Under the pieces are notes generated by a model, which worked only from the letters and a program-made list of their open reading frames with translations, searched no databases and was not told the DNA's origin. The translations under genes were made by a program, and so were the position numbers. From contig JAGPYM010000021.1 in NCBI GenBank assembly GCA_020736575.1, positions 124,001-188,000 on the forward strand: DNA of 64,000 bases, in the 5' to 3' direction. The stretch comes from Thelonectria olida (lineage: Eukaryota; Ascomycota; Sordariomycetes; Hypocreales; Nectriaceae). Below are positions 22,485 through 32,998 of this stretch, piece by piece. Position 1 is the stretch's first letter; each line of letters starts with the position of its first letter.

Positions 22485-25400
22485 ATGAGCCTATTCGGCT
22501 ACCCCTCCAGGCATCTGCCCTTCTGCGGCTGCTACGTCTACGTCGACTACAACCGTCGCTATCTCCCCCAGCTCAAGGTCAACGCCCACACAACAATCCT
22601 CGACACCACCTCCCGCACAACACTCACCCAGACCTTTGTCAACCCTTACCAGGACAAGGACCTCGACGAAATCAGCTATGACTTTCCCCTGTATGATGGC
22701 GTTTCGGTGGTTGCCTTTACTTGCACGGTGGCGGACCGCGTGATCAAAGGCGTTGTCAAGGAGCGAGAAAAGGCCAAGCATGAGTATACCGAGGCAAGGG
22801 ATCGTGGAGAGACGGCGGGACTGTTCGAGCAGTCACTTGAAGCTTCTGATGTCTTCACTACGACGATTGGAAATGTGCCCGCGGGCGAAAAGGTGACCGT
22901 CGATATCACTTATCTGGGTGAGCTGAAGCATGATGCTGAGGTTGATGGCGTTCGCTTTACTATCCCGACTCACATTGTCCCGCGATACGGCGAGGCTGCG
23001 AGCTTGGAATCAAAGGGGGATTGGTTCAAAGATGAGGGCATTTCCATCACCGTTGATGCCGAGATGCCTGATGGTTCAGCCATCAAGTCAGTTCAGTCGC
23101 CCTCCCATCCCATTTCTGTCAGCATCGGCACCACATCTACCGCCTCTACATCAGAAGAGCCTTCTCTTCGCAAGGCATCCGCCACTCTATCCCAAGGATC
23201 GGCCAATCTGGACAAGGACTTTATCATCCAGGTTGTAGCTACCAAAATGGGTGAGCCGGCTGCTTTTGTCGAGACTCATCCCACCATCCCTAACCAGCGC
23301 GCCCTCATGGCCACCCTCGTGCCAAAGTTCAAGCTCCCGGCTGAGTCGCCAGAGATTGTCTTCATGTGCGATCGAAGCGGCAGCATGTCAGGCAACATCA
23401 CCGACCTTGTTGCCGCCCTCAACATCTTCCTCAAGTCCCTGCCTCTGGGCATCAAGTTCAATATTTGTAGCTTCGGTTCCCGCTACAGTTTCCTCTGGTC
23501 CAAGTCTAAGACGTATAGTCAGGACTCACTTGACCAAGCCGTTCGTCATGTCAACAAGTTTGACGCCGACTACGGTGGTACCGAGATGTACGAACCCTTC
23601 AAGGCGGCGTTCAAGCAGCGTTACAAGGACATGAACCTCGAAGTCTTCCTCCTCACCGACGGCGCTATTTGGGACCAGGAGCGGCTTTTCAAGCTCATCA
23701 ACGAAAAAGTTGCCGAGAGCAAGGGCGCAGTGCGCGTCTTTAGTCTTGGTGTCGGATCTGGCGCGAGCACTGCCTTGATTGAGGGTGTTGCTCGTGCTGG
23801 AAACGGCTTCGCGCAGACGGTCGACAACGGAGAGAAGATGGACAAGAAGGTGGTTCGCATGCTCAAGGGTGCTTTGTTCCCTCACATCGACGACTACAGC
23901 CTGGAGATCAAGTACGAAAAGGCCGAACCTGAGGCTGCGGATGACGATGACTTTGAGATTGTCGAAAAGGTTCTCGACTCACTGAGCATCAGAACTCTTG
24001 TTGGAGACGAGGACGAAGAAAAGAAAAAGGACGAGCCAAAGCAGCCGATATCTCTGTTTGATCGCAACGTGGACGAAGATGACGACACGGAAATGACTGA
24101 CGCTCCCGCCGCCATCGATGCAAAGTACGACCACCTCCCGAAGGTTGCCACTCCTCACTACCTCCAAACCCCCGCCGACATTCCGGCCCTGTACCCCTTC
24201 AACCGCACCACCGTATACGTCCTGCTCTCCGACTCTGCACCCGAGAAGAAGCCCAAGTCTGTCCTACTCAAGGGCACGTCCAAGGCCGGACCTTTGGTCC
24301 TCGAGATCCCTATTGTCAACCTCGCCGAGAAAGCAGAGACGATTCACCAGCTCGCTGCTCGAAAGGAGGTCAAGGAGCTTGAAGAGGGACGCGGCTGGCT
24401 TACCCATGCTAAAGATAGTGATGGGAAGCTCTTGAAGGACAAGTACGAGGGTCGCTTCCCCGACATGGTTGAGCGCGAGGCTGTCAGACTTGGCGTCGAG
24501 TTCCAAGTCGGCGGCAAGTGGTGCTCCTTTGTCGCCGTCGAGGAATCATCCGACAAGACCGACCAAGACGCCGAGAAGAAAAAGAAGAAGAAGAAGGTCA
24601 AGGAGCATGAGTTATCCATCGTCAGACCTCAAGACGACGTCGACCGCCACGTCACGCGCGGTTTTGCTTTCGCGCAATCTGCGGCAGCTGGTGCTCGTGG
24701 TGGCGGCATCAACCTTTTCGGGGGCAGTGTTGGCCAGCCTGTTTCCGTCAGCCTCGAAGCGAGTATGTCCAACTTCACCAACACAGTCAAGGCCGCACCA
24801 GGCTTCGGCATAGCCAGCAAGGTCCGCAGCCTGTTCAGCTCTGGCTCGTCCTCGAGGAGAAAGTCTAGCGAAGCAACTTACGGAGGAGGCGGTGATACCT
24901 CAGCTTTTATGAGCGCTCAGGCTTGCTCAGCTCCCTATGCACCCGGTGCTCCTCCTCCTCCGCCACCTCCTGCTGGTGCTTTCGCTGCTCCACTTCACGC
25001 TGCTCCAACTGGAGGTCTCTTTGGTTCCACTGGCTCAACTGGAGGAGGCCTCTTTGGTTCCAATGCCCCAGGTAGAAGAGGTCCCTTTGCTTCCGCTGCC
25101 GCGGCTGCTCCAGCTGCAACCAGTCTCTTTGGTTCCGCTGCTCCTCCTTCACGATCTCGAACGGATGCGAACAGTAGGCCATCTGGCTTTGGCAGCACCG
25201 GTGGTCCTTCCGACCCAACACTCTTTGGCGGTTCCGCCTTTGGGGGAGAACAAGATGGCAGCTTGAATTTTGGCTCTCCCCCAACCGCCCAAGCCGCAGC
25301 TCTCATGCCCGTCTCGGTCGACGAGAAGCTCCTGGAACAGTATCGTTCGGAGATGGCCGAGGCAGCATGCATGCCTCTTCCCGACTTTGACGAGGACGAG

Positions 25401-25772
25401 GACGACGAACTCGAAACCAAGAAGGAAGCAGAAAAACACAAACGAGACTCAACTGACCAGGCCCAAGCCCTCCAGACCCTCACTCGCCTTCAGACCTTTG
25501 TCGGCAGCTGGTCCTGGGACGCAACACTCGAATCCATCCTGGGCATCAGCCCCGCCGCACTCTCTAAGCTCGACCTTCCGGCCTCTGTCACCGAACACCC
25601 CATCAAGGACACCATTCTCGCCACCGCGTGCGCGGTCGCCTTCTTCAAGACGAAGCTCCAGGCAGACGAGGAAGCGTGGGAGATGCTGGTCGACAAGGCT
25701 GAGACTTGGCTGGACGGTCAAATCGGCGAGAGCAAGTACGACCTTGAGGCTCTCATCAAGACTTTGTTTTAA
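22485..25772 (+). CDS. VIT and von Willebrand A domain protein with FG-rich tail
   Basis: A single exon of 1095 residues; the start has a good context (CAACAACCATGAG). Residues about 30-170 form a VIT domain (NPYQDKDLDEISYDFPL, DVFTTTIGNVPAGEKVTVDI). About 288-470 is a vWA domain with an intact metal-binding MIDAS: the DRSGSMS loop from Asp296, GGTEM, and TDGAIWD. Acidic and Lys-rich stretches follow. About 800-960 is low complexity, rich in Gly, Ala, Ser and Pro, with a PPPPPP run and repeated GLFGS, SLFGS and FG motifs. The last 100 residues (LQTFVGSWSWDATLESILGI onward) form a helical domain seen at the end of VWA5A- and PARP4-related proteins. VIT/vWA proteins are thought to mediate protein assembly; the fungal ones are uncharacterised. 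No signal peptide or membrane segment, so cytosolic or nuclear. Confidence 0.9.
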   Translation: MSLFGYPSRHLPFCGCYVYVDYNRRYLPQLKVNAHTTILDTTSRTTLTQTFVNPYQDKDLDEISYDFPLYDGVSVVAFTCTVADRVIKGVVKEREKAKHEYTEARDRGETAGLFEQSLEASDVFTTTIGNVPAGEKVTVDITYLGELKHDAEVDGVRFTIPTHIVPRYGEAASLESKGDWFKDEGISITVDAEMPDGSAIKSVQSPSHPISVSIGTTSTASTSEEPSLRKASATLSQGSANLDKDFIIQVVATKMGEPAAFVETHPTIPNQRALMATLVPKFKLPAESPEIVFMCDRSGSMSGNITDLVAALNIFLKSLPLGIKFNICSFGSRYSFLWSKSKTYSQDSLDQAVRHVNKFDADYGGTEMYEPFKAAFKQRYKDMNLEVFLLTDGAIWDQERLFKLINEKVAESKGAVRVFSLGVGSGASTALIEGVARAGNGFAQTVDNGEKMDKKVVRMLKGALFPHIDDYSLEIKYEKAEPEAADDDDFEIVEKVLDSLSIRTLVGDEDEEKKKDEPKQPISLFDRNVDEDDDTEMTDAPAAIDAKYDHLPKVATPHYLQTPADIPALYPFNRTTVYVLLSDSAPEKKPKSVLLKGTSKAGPLVLEIPIVNLAEKAETIHQLAARKEVKELEEGRGWLTHAKDSDGKLLKDKYEGRFPDMVEREAVRLGVEFQVGGKWCSFVAVEESSDKTDQDAEKKKKKKKVKEHELSIVRPQDDVDRHVTRGFAFAQSAAAGARGGGINLFGGSVGQPVSVSLEASMSNFTNTVKAAPGFGIASKVRSLFSSGSSSRRKSSEATYGGGGDTSAFMSAQACSAPYAPGAPPPPPPPAGAFAAPLHAAPTGGLFGSTGSTGGGLFGSNAPGRRGPFASAAAAAPAATSLFGSAAPPSRSRTDANSRPSGFGSTGGPSDPTLFGGSAFGGEQDGSLNFGSPPTAQAAALMPVSVDEKLLEQYRSEMAEAACMPLPDFDEDEDDELETKKEAEKHKRDSTDQAQALQTLTRLQTFVGSWSWDATLESILGISPAALSKLDLPASVTEHPIKDTILATACAVAFFKTKLQADEEAWEMLVDKAETWLDGQIGESKYDLEALIKTLF

Positions 25773-27601
25773 ACCTGTTTTGCAGTGAGGCTTCGACGTT
25801 TTTGGGATTGGCTGTGTGTTTGGATACCGGCAATGTGCGAATGGGTCAACACTGAGATAGTATTCGGTATAGGTTGTTATGGATGGAGACGAGGGGCGGA
25901 CGAATTTGACGATAGGACTTGAATAATGAAGCTTAACAGGAAAGAGCAAACTGAATACAAATAACTACACTACGCACCTTGGGCATCTATGCAATTCTGT
26001 GACTGTGATCAAGTATGTTCCACTTTGTAATGCCAGCCCATTAACATGCACGTAATTTCACCTGTCGAGGTAGCGCTCCTTAACCTATTACCTCCCCGAC
26101 TCTATAGTTTTGCAATGATGCTCCTTTGTCAGACATCCACTCACGCGACAATAGATGCCAAATCGTGTGATTTCAAGATGCTCAACACGTTTGACGGTAA
26201 TTCACGAATCATAGCCCCTGATTGCGGCGTGTCTTGGTGAAGGGGGGTAAGCTGCATTGATCGAAGGAGCTCAATTGGTCAATTTGGGACAGAGAGAAAG
26301 TGTGGCCTGACGTTAGTCCAGTCATTTTGTACGATATTACAGAGTAGATTCATCAACAATTGTTGGCTCGCCATCTTGTTCGGTATGATCGAGTGCAGCT
26401 AGTTTCTCAATATTTGAGATTGCCTCCCAGGCAAAGCACGGAGCCATTGCCCAAAAGACGTCGGAATGTCGTCATCGCGATGTGGATTCTGAACAGAGTC
26501 ACAACTGGAACGAGCTTCTTGGGACATATTTCGTAATGAAAGAGAACCTTTGCTCCATTGACAGGCACTAGTCACCTCGTAGATGCCGATATTCCGTACT
26601 GTGACTAATCGATTAATCCAGGGAGAAGAAGGAAAACTCTGGTGTCCATGACATAAATCAGACAATGTGCTCGGAAGCTGAGTAAGATTCCCGAACAAAA
26701 CCCGACAGTGACCTCGTCCCCGCATTCCCGGCTTTCCGAGGCGGCGAGGCCCTCCATTTTGATCTCGCTCGTTCATTCCAAGAGCAGGTGCCATCCAAGA
26801 TGGCCCTCCATTCCCGGTCACGTCGGGTCTGGTACCTATGTAATTACGTACGAACTACAGGGGCGTCCAGCGCTGCCCCAGCCTTAAAGCAGTCAGGTCA
26901 AGGCCTTCTGTCCAGAAAACATGGGGAAGGAGACAGGGAGTCGTCCGCGTGAGCCAAACAGCGTGAGCAGCGGCGACCAGGGTGGCCGTATGCGGAAAGG
27001 CGCATATGCGGATCCCCATATTTACCCGTCTTGGCCAAGGGAGCAGCTCAGCGTCTCGTAGGCTCACTCAGTTTCAATTACGAAATCGGCCTCCTCAAGC
27101 ACTCAAGAGATGCCAATAGCAGGAAGGAGGGATCCTGCTGTTGTTTCTGCTGTTGCACTGATGACCCCCTTCTCTCGGGAATCTCTTTCCTTGTGTTTTT
27201 CGAGCTAATTCGACATCTCCGCGGCATCAACATGGTATTAAATAGACGGGCAATTTTCCCCCTTCTTCTTTGCCGTCTTGAGCATCGAGTTCTCGTTTAA
27301 AGAGTTCAACGTCGTGGAACCTCCGGGAAAGAGAGCCGAATGGCTGCGCCCTAACTCCGAGACGAGATTAGTCCGTCGCCTAAGAAGAATTGTTTCCATT
27401 GACACACGCAATTGGTTGGCTTGTGTCTGTGAGGGACCCGAGGCACGACAAGAGGCAAACACTGACAAACGCTCGACGTGCGAAACTCGGCATCTCGTCA
27501 TCAGCAGTTGACTCAGTTGAGGAGAGGAGGGAAGCATATATGCCAACCCTCAACACTCGGCACTCATCAACCCTTCTCACTGCCATCCATCAGTCTCCAA
27601 C
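25773..27601. other. Gene-free intergenic region
   Basis: About 1.8 kb between two plus-strand genes. A minus-strand frame (about 26821-26399, 140 residues) has no recognisable domain and no good start context, so it is not called. The final 100 bp before 27602 has a TATATG word and a CAAC-rich leader typical of a fungal promoter. Confidence 0.45.
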
Positions 27602-28792
27602 ATGCCTTGGCACGACCCGTTGTCATGGAGGTTCGACATTGACCTCGTCCTCAACCGCTTCATCCCTCCGCCGCCATGGCACGCCATCCCCTACCCCGTC
27701 GCCTACATACTCGGACACCGCAAAAGAAAGCCCCGAGACATTGGCAACATTGTGCCAGTCATTTGGGCCTTTGTTGGCATCTTCTGCGCAATCAGCATCA
27801 TTGTCGTTGTCTCGGAGCGTATCCCTGCCTTCAAGGATCGAGGGGCCCCCATCATTGTGGGCAGTTTTGTAAGTGATCTGATCTCATATCTGTATCTGTC
27901 TTTCGACTGCATGCATGCAGAAGACGGGCTGTGCTTGTTACATTACTTAAGGTACTCTGCTCTATGTATCGGAGAGTACTATGCAGTAGGGTGCATCTAC
28001 ATACATCATCTACATGCATACATACACACACGACACACACACACACTACACACACACACTACACACACACACTACACACACACACTACACAGGCACGTAA
28101 ACTGTGGGACAAGGATTGGTTGACTAACGCTCGACGATAAATAGGGCGCCGGCGCCGTGCTCGAGTTTTATGCCATCGAGTCACCTCTGGCCCAGCCGCG
28201 CAACTTCTTCTTCGGCCAGATCTTAGCCGCCATCGTCGGCGTGGCCATCACCAAGCTCTTCTTGCTGAGCGACGACTTTGAGTCAATACGATGGGCCGGC
28301 GGTGCCGTGTCATGCGCCACGGTGACATCCATCATGGCACTGACCAAGACGGTTCATCCGCCGGCGGGCGCGACGGCACTGCTTGCCGTGGTGGACGACG
28401 GGCTTCGGCACCTGGGGTGGTTCTTCGTTCCAGTCGTCCTGCTCAACTGCGGCATCATGTTCGCAGTCGCGCTTCTCGTCAACAACGTCCAACGCACATT
28501 CCCCTCGTATTGGTGGACCCCTGAGGATCTATCCGCACGACGGCAGAAGGCCTCGGACCCCGAGAAGGGCGGGCCCGGGCAGTCTGACGACGAGGACAGC
28601 ACCAAGGGCAAGACGGCGATGGACGAGGATATGACCATCAGGGCCGACGACGACGTGGGCAGCGAGCGAACTCGACTGGAGCACGACCGGGGCGAGGTGA
28701 TTATTCAGCGGGGGAAGCTGGTTGTGCCGAGCCACATCTTCTTAATGCCCGAAGAGATTCAGCTGTTGGAGGAGATTGGGAATAGATTATAG
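27602..28792 (+). CDS. HPP-family integral membrane protein
   Basis: Exons 27602-27868 and 28145-28792 give 304 residues. The family motif HPPAGATALLAVVDDG lies near residue 157. Four hydrophobic segments are visible: about 48-72 (IVPVIWAFVGIFCAISIIVVV), 80-95 (IIVGSFGAGAVLEFYA), 107-125 (FGQILAAIVGVAITKLFLL), and 180-200 (WFFVPVVLLNCGIMFAVALLV); the HPP motif sits between the last two. The RGAPIIVGSFGAGAVLEF block is restored exactly by the splice. The C-terminal third is hydrophilic and acidic. In plants and cyanobacteria HPP proteins have been linked to nitrite transport. The fungal members are uncharacterised, and no nitrate or nitrite assimilation gene is next to this one, so that role is only a possibility. 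The 276-bp intron is long and carries a CA minisatellite. Confidence 0.9.
28022..28090. repeat. CA-rich minisatellite inside the HPP intron
   Basis: A CA tract is followed by three perfect copies of the 13-bp unit CTACACACACACA (28046-28084) and a partial fourth. It lies within the intron, about 54 bp before the acceptor; the branch-point-like TGACTAAC follows the array. Confidence 0.9.
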
Positions 28793-29775
28793 AGCAAAAA
28801 GTTGGGTGGTTGGTTACTGTGGCAAAGGACCAATACGACGACAACAACAAACAAAAACTACGAATAATGAAGCCATTTGTCTACAGAGGGACAGAGATGG
28901 CTACGACCATGGCCAATCAGGACAGAAGAAGAGAAAAAAAATTGCAAACTCGTTTTCCCTTCAGCTGGCATTGAAAGCGACTATTAATAACTTCGCCACA
29001 CTCGATACGCAATAGTTCAGGAACAGCCGAAGAAAAAGAAGGGAAAAAAATGGGACAGATCTGACAAGACAAGAAAGAAATGTGCTGACGTTGGCGATGA
29101 TTAGCGCGCGGCATCCAAGTTCCGACTCTGGCGCCAGTCGCAAGTGAAGACGACGACAACCACGGGCTGGACGATGGTACGAAGGCGATACGAATGTGAA
29201 ACTGCTTGGGTTCCCTCTCGTTCGTTCCTCTCCCTTGCTGTGGGACGACAAAGACCTTCTGACGTCAAAGCCGCTCTTGATTATCTGATTCCCTTGTCCA
29301 CGCAACAAGTTACGATTCATATCCACGAGCTACGAGCCTACCAGTCAAGACCGAGTCCCCTTTTTTCCCTCTTTAAACCCTTGCTCAATGTCTCCACATG
29401 CCCCAACAGTGGACGCGTATTGTCGGGTACGAAGTGCTCGAGTCTTTGGCCCACAAATGCCTTCATCCCAGTGATGCCACAGCCACCAGGTTACGCATCC
29501 ATGGAGAGACGAATGGATCCCGCGGGCCGCGTAACTTGGGCCGCTCAACCACTTCACTTTTCGTCTCGTCCACTGACGTTGGCCTCTGTTCGTATCTCTT
29601 GCATTCACTCGCTTCAAAAACACCAGTCGTTCGCTCCTTAACCACCCACTGGTCATCACCAACCTCGTCTTTTGCAGTTTCTGTCCTACCTACATAAACC
29701 AAAAAAAACACCCTCGTTTATTTCTTATTTTCCTACATTCGCTTTATTACTGTTGCGCACAAAGCAATCATCACA
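28793..29775. other. Intergenic region before the CRH-type gene
   Basis: No supported coding region. The second half (about 29,330-29,775) is C- and CT-rich, and probably holds the promoter and leader of the wall enzyme gene. Confidence 0.4.
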
Positions 29776-31047
29776 ATGCTGCACAATCGTGTCACCTTTG
29801 CTGTCGTGGCGACGGCCGCCTTTGTGACCGGGGTCGTGGCCCAGACCTCCAGCTCATGCAACCCTCTTAAGAAGAGTACGTTACTCAGCTCAGCCTTTAA
29901 CATTGCAGGTCCTAACATGGTGTTCCTGTGTAGCTACTTGCAGTGACAACACTGCCCTCTCCAAGGCTTACTCGGTCGACTTCACCAACGGCGCCGACAG
30001 CGACAACTGGAGCTCCGTCGGCTCCGGCGATCCCAGCTACACCGACAACGGCGCCGAGTTTGTCGTCAAGAAGAAGGGCAATGCCCCGACTATTCAGTCG
30101 GAATGGTACATCTTCTTTGGGCGTGTCGAGGTGCACATGAAGGCTGCCAGCGGAACCGGCATTGTATCTTCTGCCGTTCTCCTGTCTGACGATCTTGATG
30201 AAGTGTACGTTTCCCTTCATATAGCCATACACTCAACACTTTACTAACATATAGTAGCGACTGGGAGTGGCTCGGAGGCGACAACACGGAAGTCCAGACC
30301 AACTACTTCAGCAAGGGCGACACATCTACCAGCGACCGCGAAGTCGATGCCACCGTCAGCGACGCCCAAGGCACCAGCCACAACTACACCGTCGACTGGA
30401 CCAAGGAGTCCTGCACCTGGTACATCGACGGCACCGCAGTCCGTACCCTGGCCTACAGCGACACATACCCGCAAACCCCCATGCGTGTCAAGCTCGGCAT
30501 CTGGGCTGGCGGCGACAGCGACAACGCTGAGGGCACCATCACTTGGGCGGGCGGCGAGACGGACTACGACGACGGCCCGTTTACCATGACGGTTGAGAGC
30601 ATCAAGGTCACCAACTACAACCCGGCTGGCAGCTACACGTACGGTGACCAGACGGGCGACTATGACAGCATTGTGATCAACGATGCCGATTCGGATTCTT
30701 CGTCGACGACTACTTCGAGCGCAAAGAGCACTGCCACGTCGACGCTCACGACCAAGACCAAGACCACCTCGGCGACGAAGGATGCTGCTTCTTCGTCCAC
30801 CGCCTCAGCTTCCGCCTCTGGATCGGCTTCCGCTACTCCTTCTTCTTCGGTTACACTCAACGACAACACGTCCGCCGCCGACTCGACGGGCTCTTCCAGC
30901 GACGACGACTCGAGCTCTACGCCCGCCTCATCCAGCGCCGCCGCCGCGACAACCTCGTCCTCGACCAACTTTGGCGAGACGGTTTCCCCTCGTATCTGGA
31001 TCATGCTCAGCGCCTTTGCAGCCGTTGCCATGGTTGGACACTTCTAA
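29776..31047 (+). CDS. CRH-type GH16 chitin-glucan transglycosylase, GPI-anchored
   Basis: Exons 29776-29875, 29934-30204 and 30258-31047 give 386 residues. A signal peptide of about 22 residues ends VVA before QTSSSCNPLKK. The splice at 30204/30258 joins the catalytic motif DEVDWEWLGGD (residues about 121-131), whose two Glu residues are the nucleophile and acid/base of the CRH branch of GH16. FFGRVEVHMKAASGTGIVSS upstream and WTKESCTWYIDGTAVRT downstream fit the same fold. From about residue 300 the protein is Ser/Thr/Ala-rich and ends in a hydrophobic tail (IWIMLSAFAAVAMVGHF), the pattern for GPI attachment. No chitin-binding module is visible. Crh1/Utr2 homologues transfer chitin onto beta-glucan and cross-link the growing cell wall. 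Confidence 0.94.
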
Positions 31048-32161
31048 ACCCCCCTATATAGACCCGAAAAAAATGGGGGGGAGATTATGCACTGATTGAA
31101 ATGACAAAAACATGGACACGTTTTCTTTTTTTATAGATAGATACCCGAACACAAGATGAGAGTAAGTTTTTATGTACGTTAGATAACTCGACACTGTTGA
31201 TCAATGAGACTGAAAGTTTCAAGCGAAAAGGCCGTCTCCAGAGAATTATAGTCAGAATGTGTAATCTCCCCCAATCTGTGTGCTTTTGCTTCTAATCTCT
31301 GTAATACGGGCATGCGGAGTAATTAATTAAATAATTGGGGACTCTGAGACAGACGCCCAACATGACAATCTTAAAGATGCATTGCATTCATTGTCGTTCG
31401 ATGCGGGCTTCAGGGTCTTGCATGCGGATCATCGGAATTGGCTGATGATTTGCGGCAGTGGGTATATGCAAGGACTGTATTGAGATGGGATGACGAGTAC
31501 CTCTGGTTTTGCCCTTGTAGGTCACTTATTACGTAGCAATTCCAAGTAAACGAGAATTCATTATTCAGGCAAGCAAGATAGATACTTCCAGTGCCAACAA
31601 GCAGTATTGTCATTGCGCTTTCCTTTCTTTTTCCTAGGGGTTTCTAAAAGGGAATGAAGGCATTGCCAAAGCCGACTAAAAGCGGTGCGTGACACGTCAT
31701 TTCTGCTTCGTAGGTGGTTCGTGATCTGATTGCCTTGCAAATTCCGGCTGGGCACAAGGCGTGGGCTAGAAAGAGTTCGAAGTAGTTATGGAGGCGTTTG
31801 TTGATAGAATGAAGATGGTGTTGTCGAATTGGTGGTGTTGCAAGGGTAAAGAGATGGTCTAGATATGTCTGTAGTTGGGGAGAAGTTGGGTTGACGACGG
31901 CCGAAGCGGCTACATTAGTCTTGTGGCACTAGAGATGAGGGTGTCCTTGTACTTCGTCACTATCTATGTGAAGAAATTTTCAAGACTGTTGATTCATACA
32001 AAGTCATCCATTATATAAGTTTGACGTTGCATTACCTCACCGTGATGCAGATGAAAACTTTGCCTTGTGAAGAGCTCGCCGTACGTATCCTTCTGGTCCA
32101 TGTCCAGACTTGCCATCTGTGCAGGCACTGGGCTGATGGAAAGGATAGCTATGTCTACCTA

Positions 32162-32192
32162 TACGGATAGTTGCCTCCGTACGGATAGTTGC
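32162..32192. repeat. 13-bp direct repeat
   Basis: TACGGATAGTTGC occurs at 32162-32174 and again at 32180-32192, separated by 5 bp. No adjacent mobile element is visible. A second pair, ATGCAGCGAGC, lies at 32264-32274 and 32287-32297. Confidence 0.7.
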
Positions 32193-32525
32193 TAGCTAGC
32201 TGGATGGAAATGAACTGCATGTCTCAAACGTGTCCCCAGCCTGGAACCGGCCGAGAGTCACGCATGCAGCGAGCATCAACCCGTTGATGCAGCGAGCGCC
32301 ACTACGCACTAGCGCCACGGGGTCGAGACCAGGCCCGACCCCCTGAAAAGTCGGGGAGATGATCAACTGGACTCCCCGCAGCGCCCCCGAACGTTAGGTG
32401 CCGGTGGCCTGGAGGAGCTTTCCTGGGCAGGCACCTAGAGAGAGGATTCGAGATGCTCCTTCCTGTTGATGACTTGCCAGGACAGATACCTTAACCTTCC
32501 GCACAGGCAGGGAGATGCATCGAAG

Positions 32526-32542
32526 AAAAAAAAAAAAAAAAA
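32526..32542 (+). repeat. A17 homopolymer
   Basis: A run of 17 A bases in non-coding DNA. It could be the scar of a retroposed poly(A) tail, but no coding sequence is recognised upstream and no flanking duplication was found. Confidence 0.8.
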
Positions 32543-32953
32543 CCGAGGCCGTTATATCAATCAAGACTTCCATAATCATCCTAGCTTTCGTTCAGTCATC
32601 TGCGCAATTTGTCACAATTCATACAATTACATGCCACCGAAGCACCCATCACACTATGGTTTAAGATGGCTGCCAGTCTTTTCCAGGCTCCCCGCATCTG
32701 AGATGTGGCTGTGTCCAACAGCGGCTCTGTCCCATCCCCCGTGCGGAGTCACCCGACCGACCGATCAAGCCCACGGACGCGCCCCAACCGTATGGGTGCG
32801 TCGTTGGACGTAGAGTAGTGCGGAGAACGGACTTGAGGCTTGAGAAGGTGAGATTATGCCCATGCCAATGGTGTGGTTGGACCGTGAAACACTGCACAGA
32901 GCCGGGTCGCCAAGCTGGACACCTCGACCGACGTCCGGTACACAAAGGACACC

Positions 32954-32998
32954 TTGACAAGGCACTTCTTGACAAAGCAAATCTTGACAAAGCGCATC
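32954..32998 (+). repeat. Three tandem 15-bp units
   Basis: Imperfect units TTGACAAGGCACTTC, TTGACAAAGCAAATC and TTGACAAAGCGCATC stand head to tail. On the minus strand they would encode Ala-Leu-Ser-Arg-like repeats, but the frame is not believed to be a gene. Confidence 0.75.

Noticed and set aside
27902..28144. Continuation of the HPP frame through the CA repeat as coding sequence
   Set aside because: Reading through gives Thr-His repeats and breaks the GSFGAGAVLEF block, while splicing at 27869/28144 restores it.
32012..32160. A possible tiny gene after TATATAAG with an ATG and a GTACGT donor
   Set aside because: The best splice gives only about 15 residues with no support beyond the TATA word.
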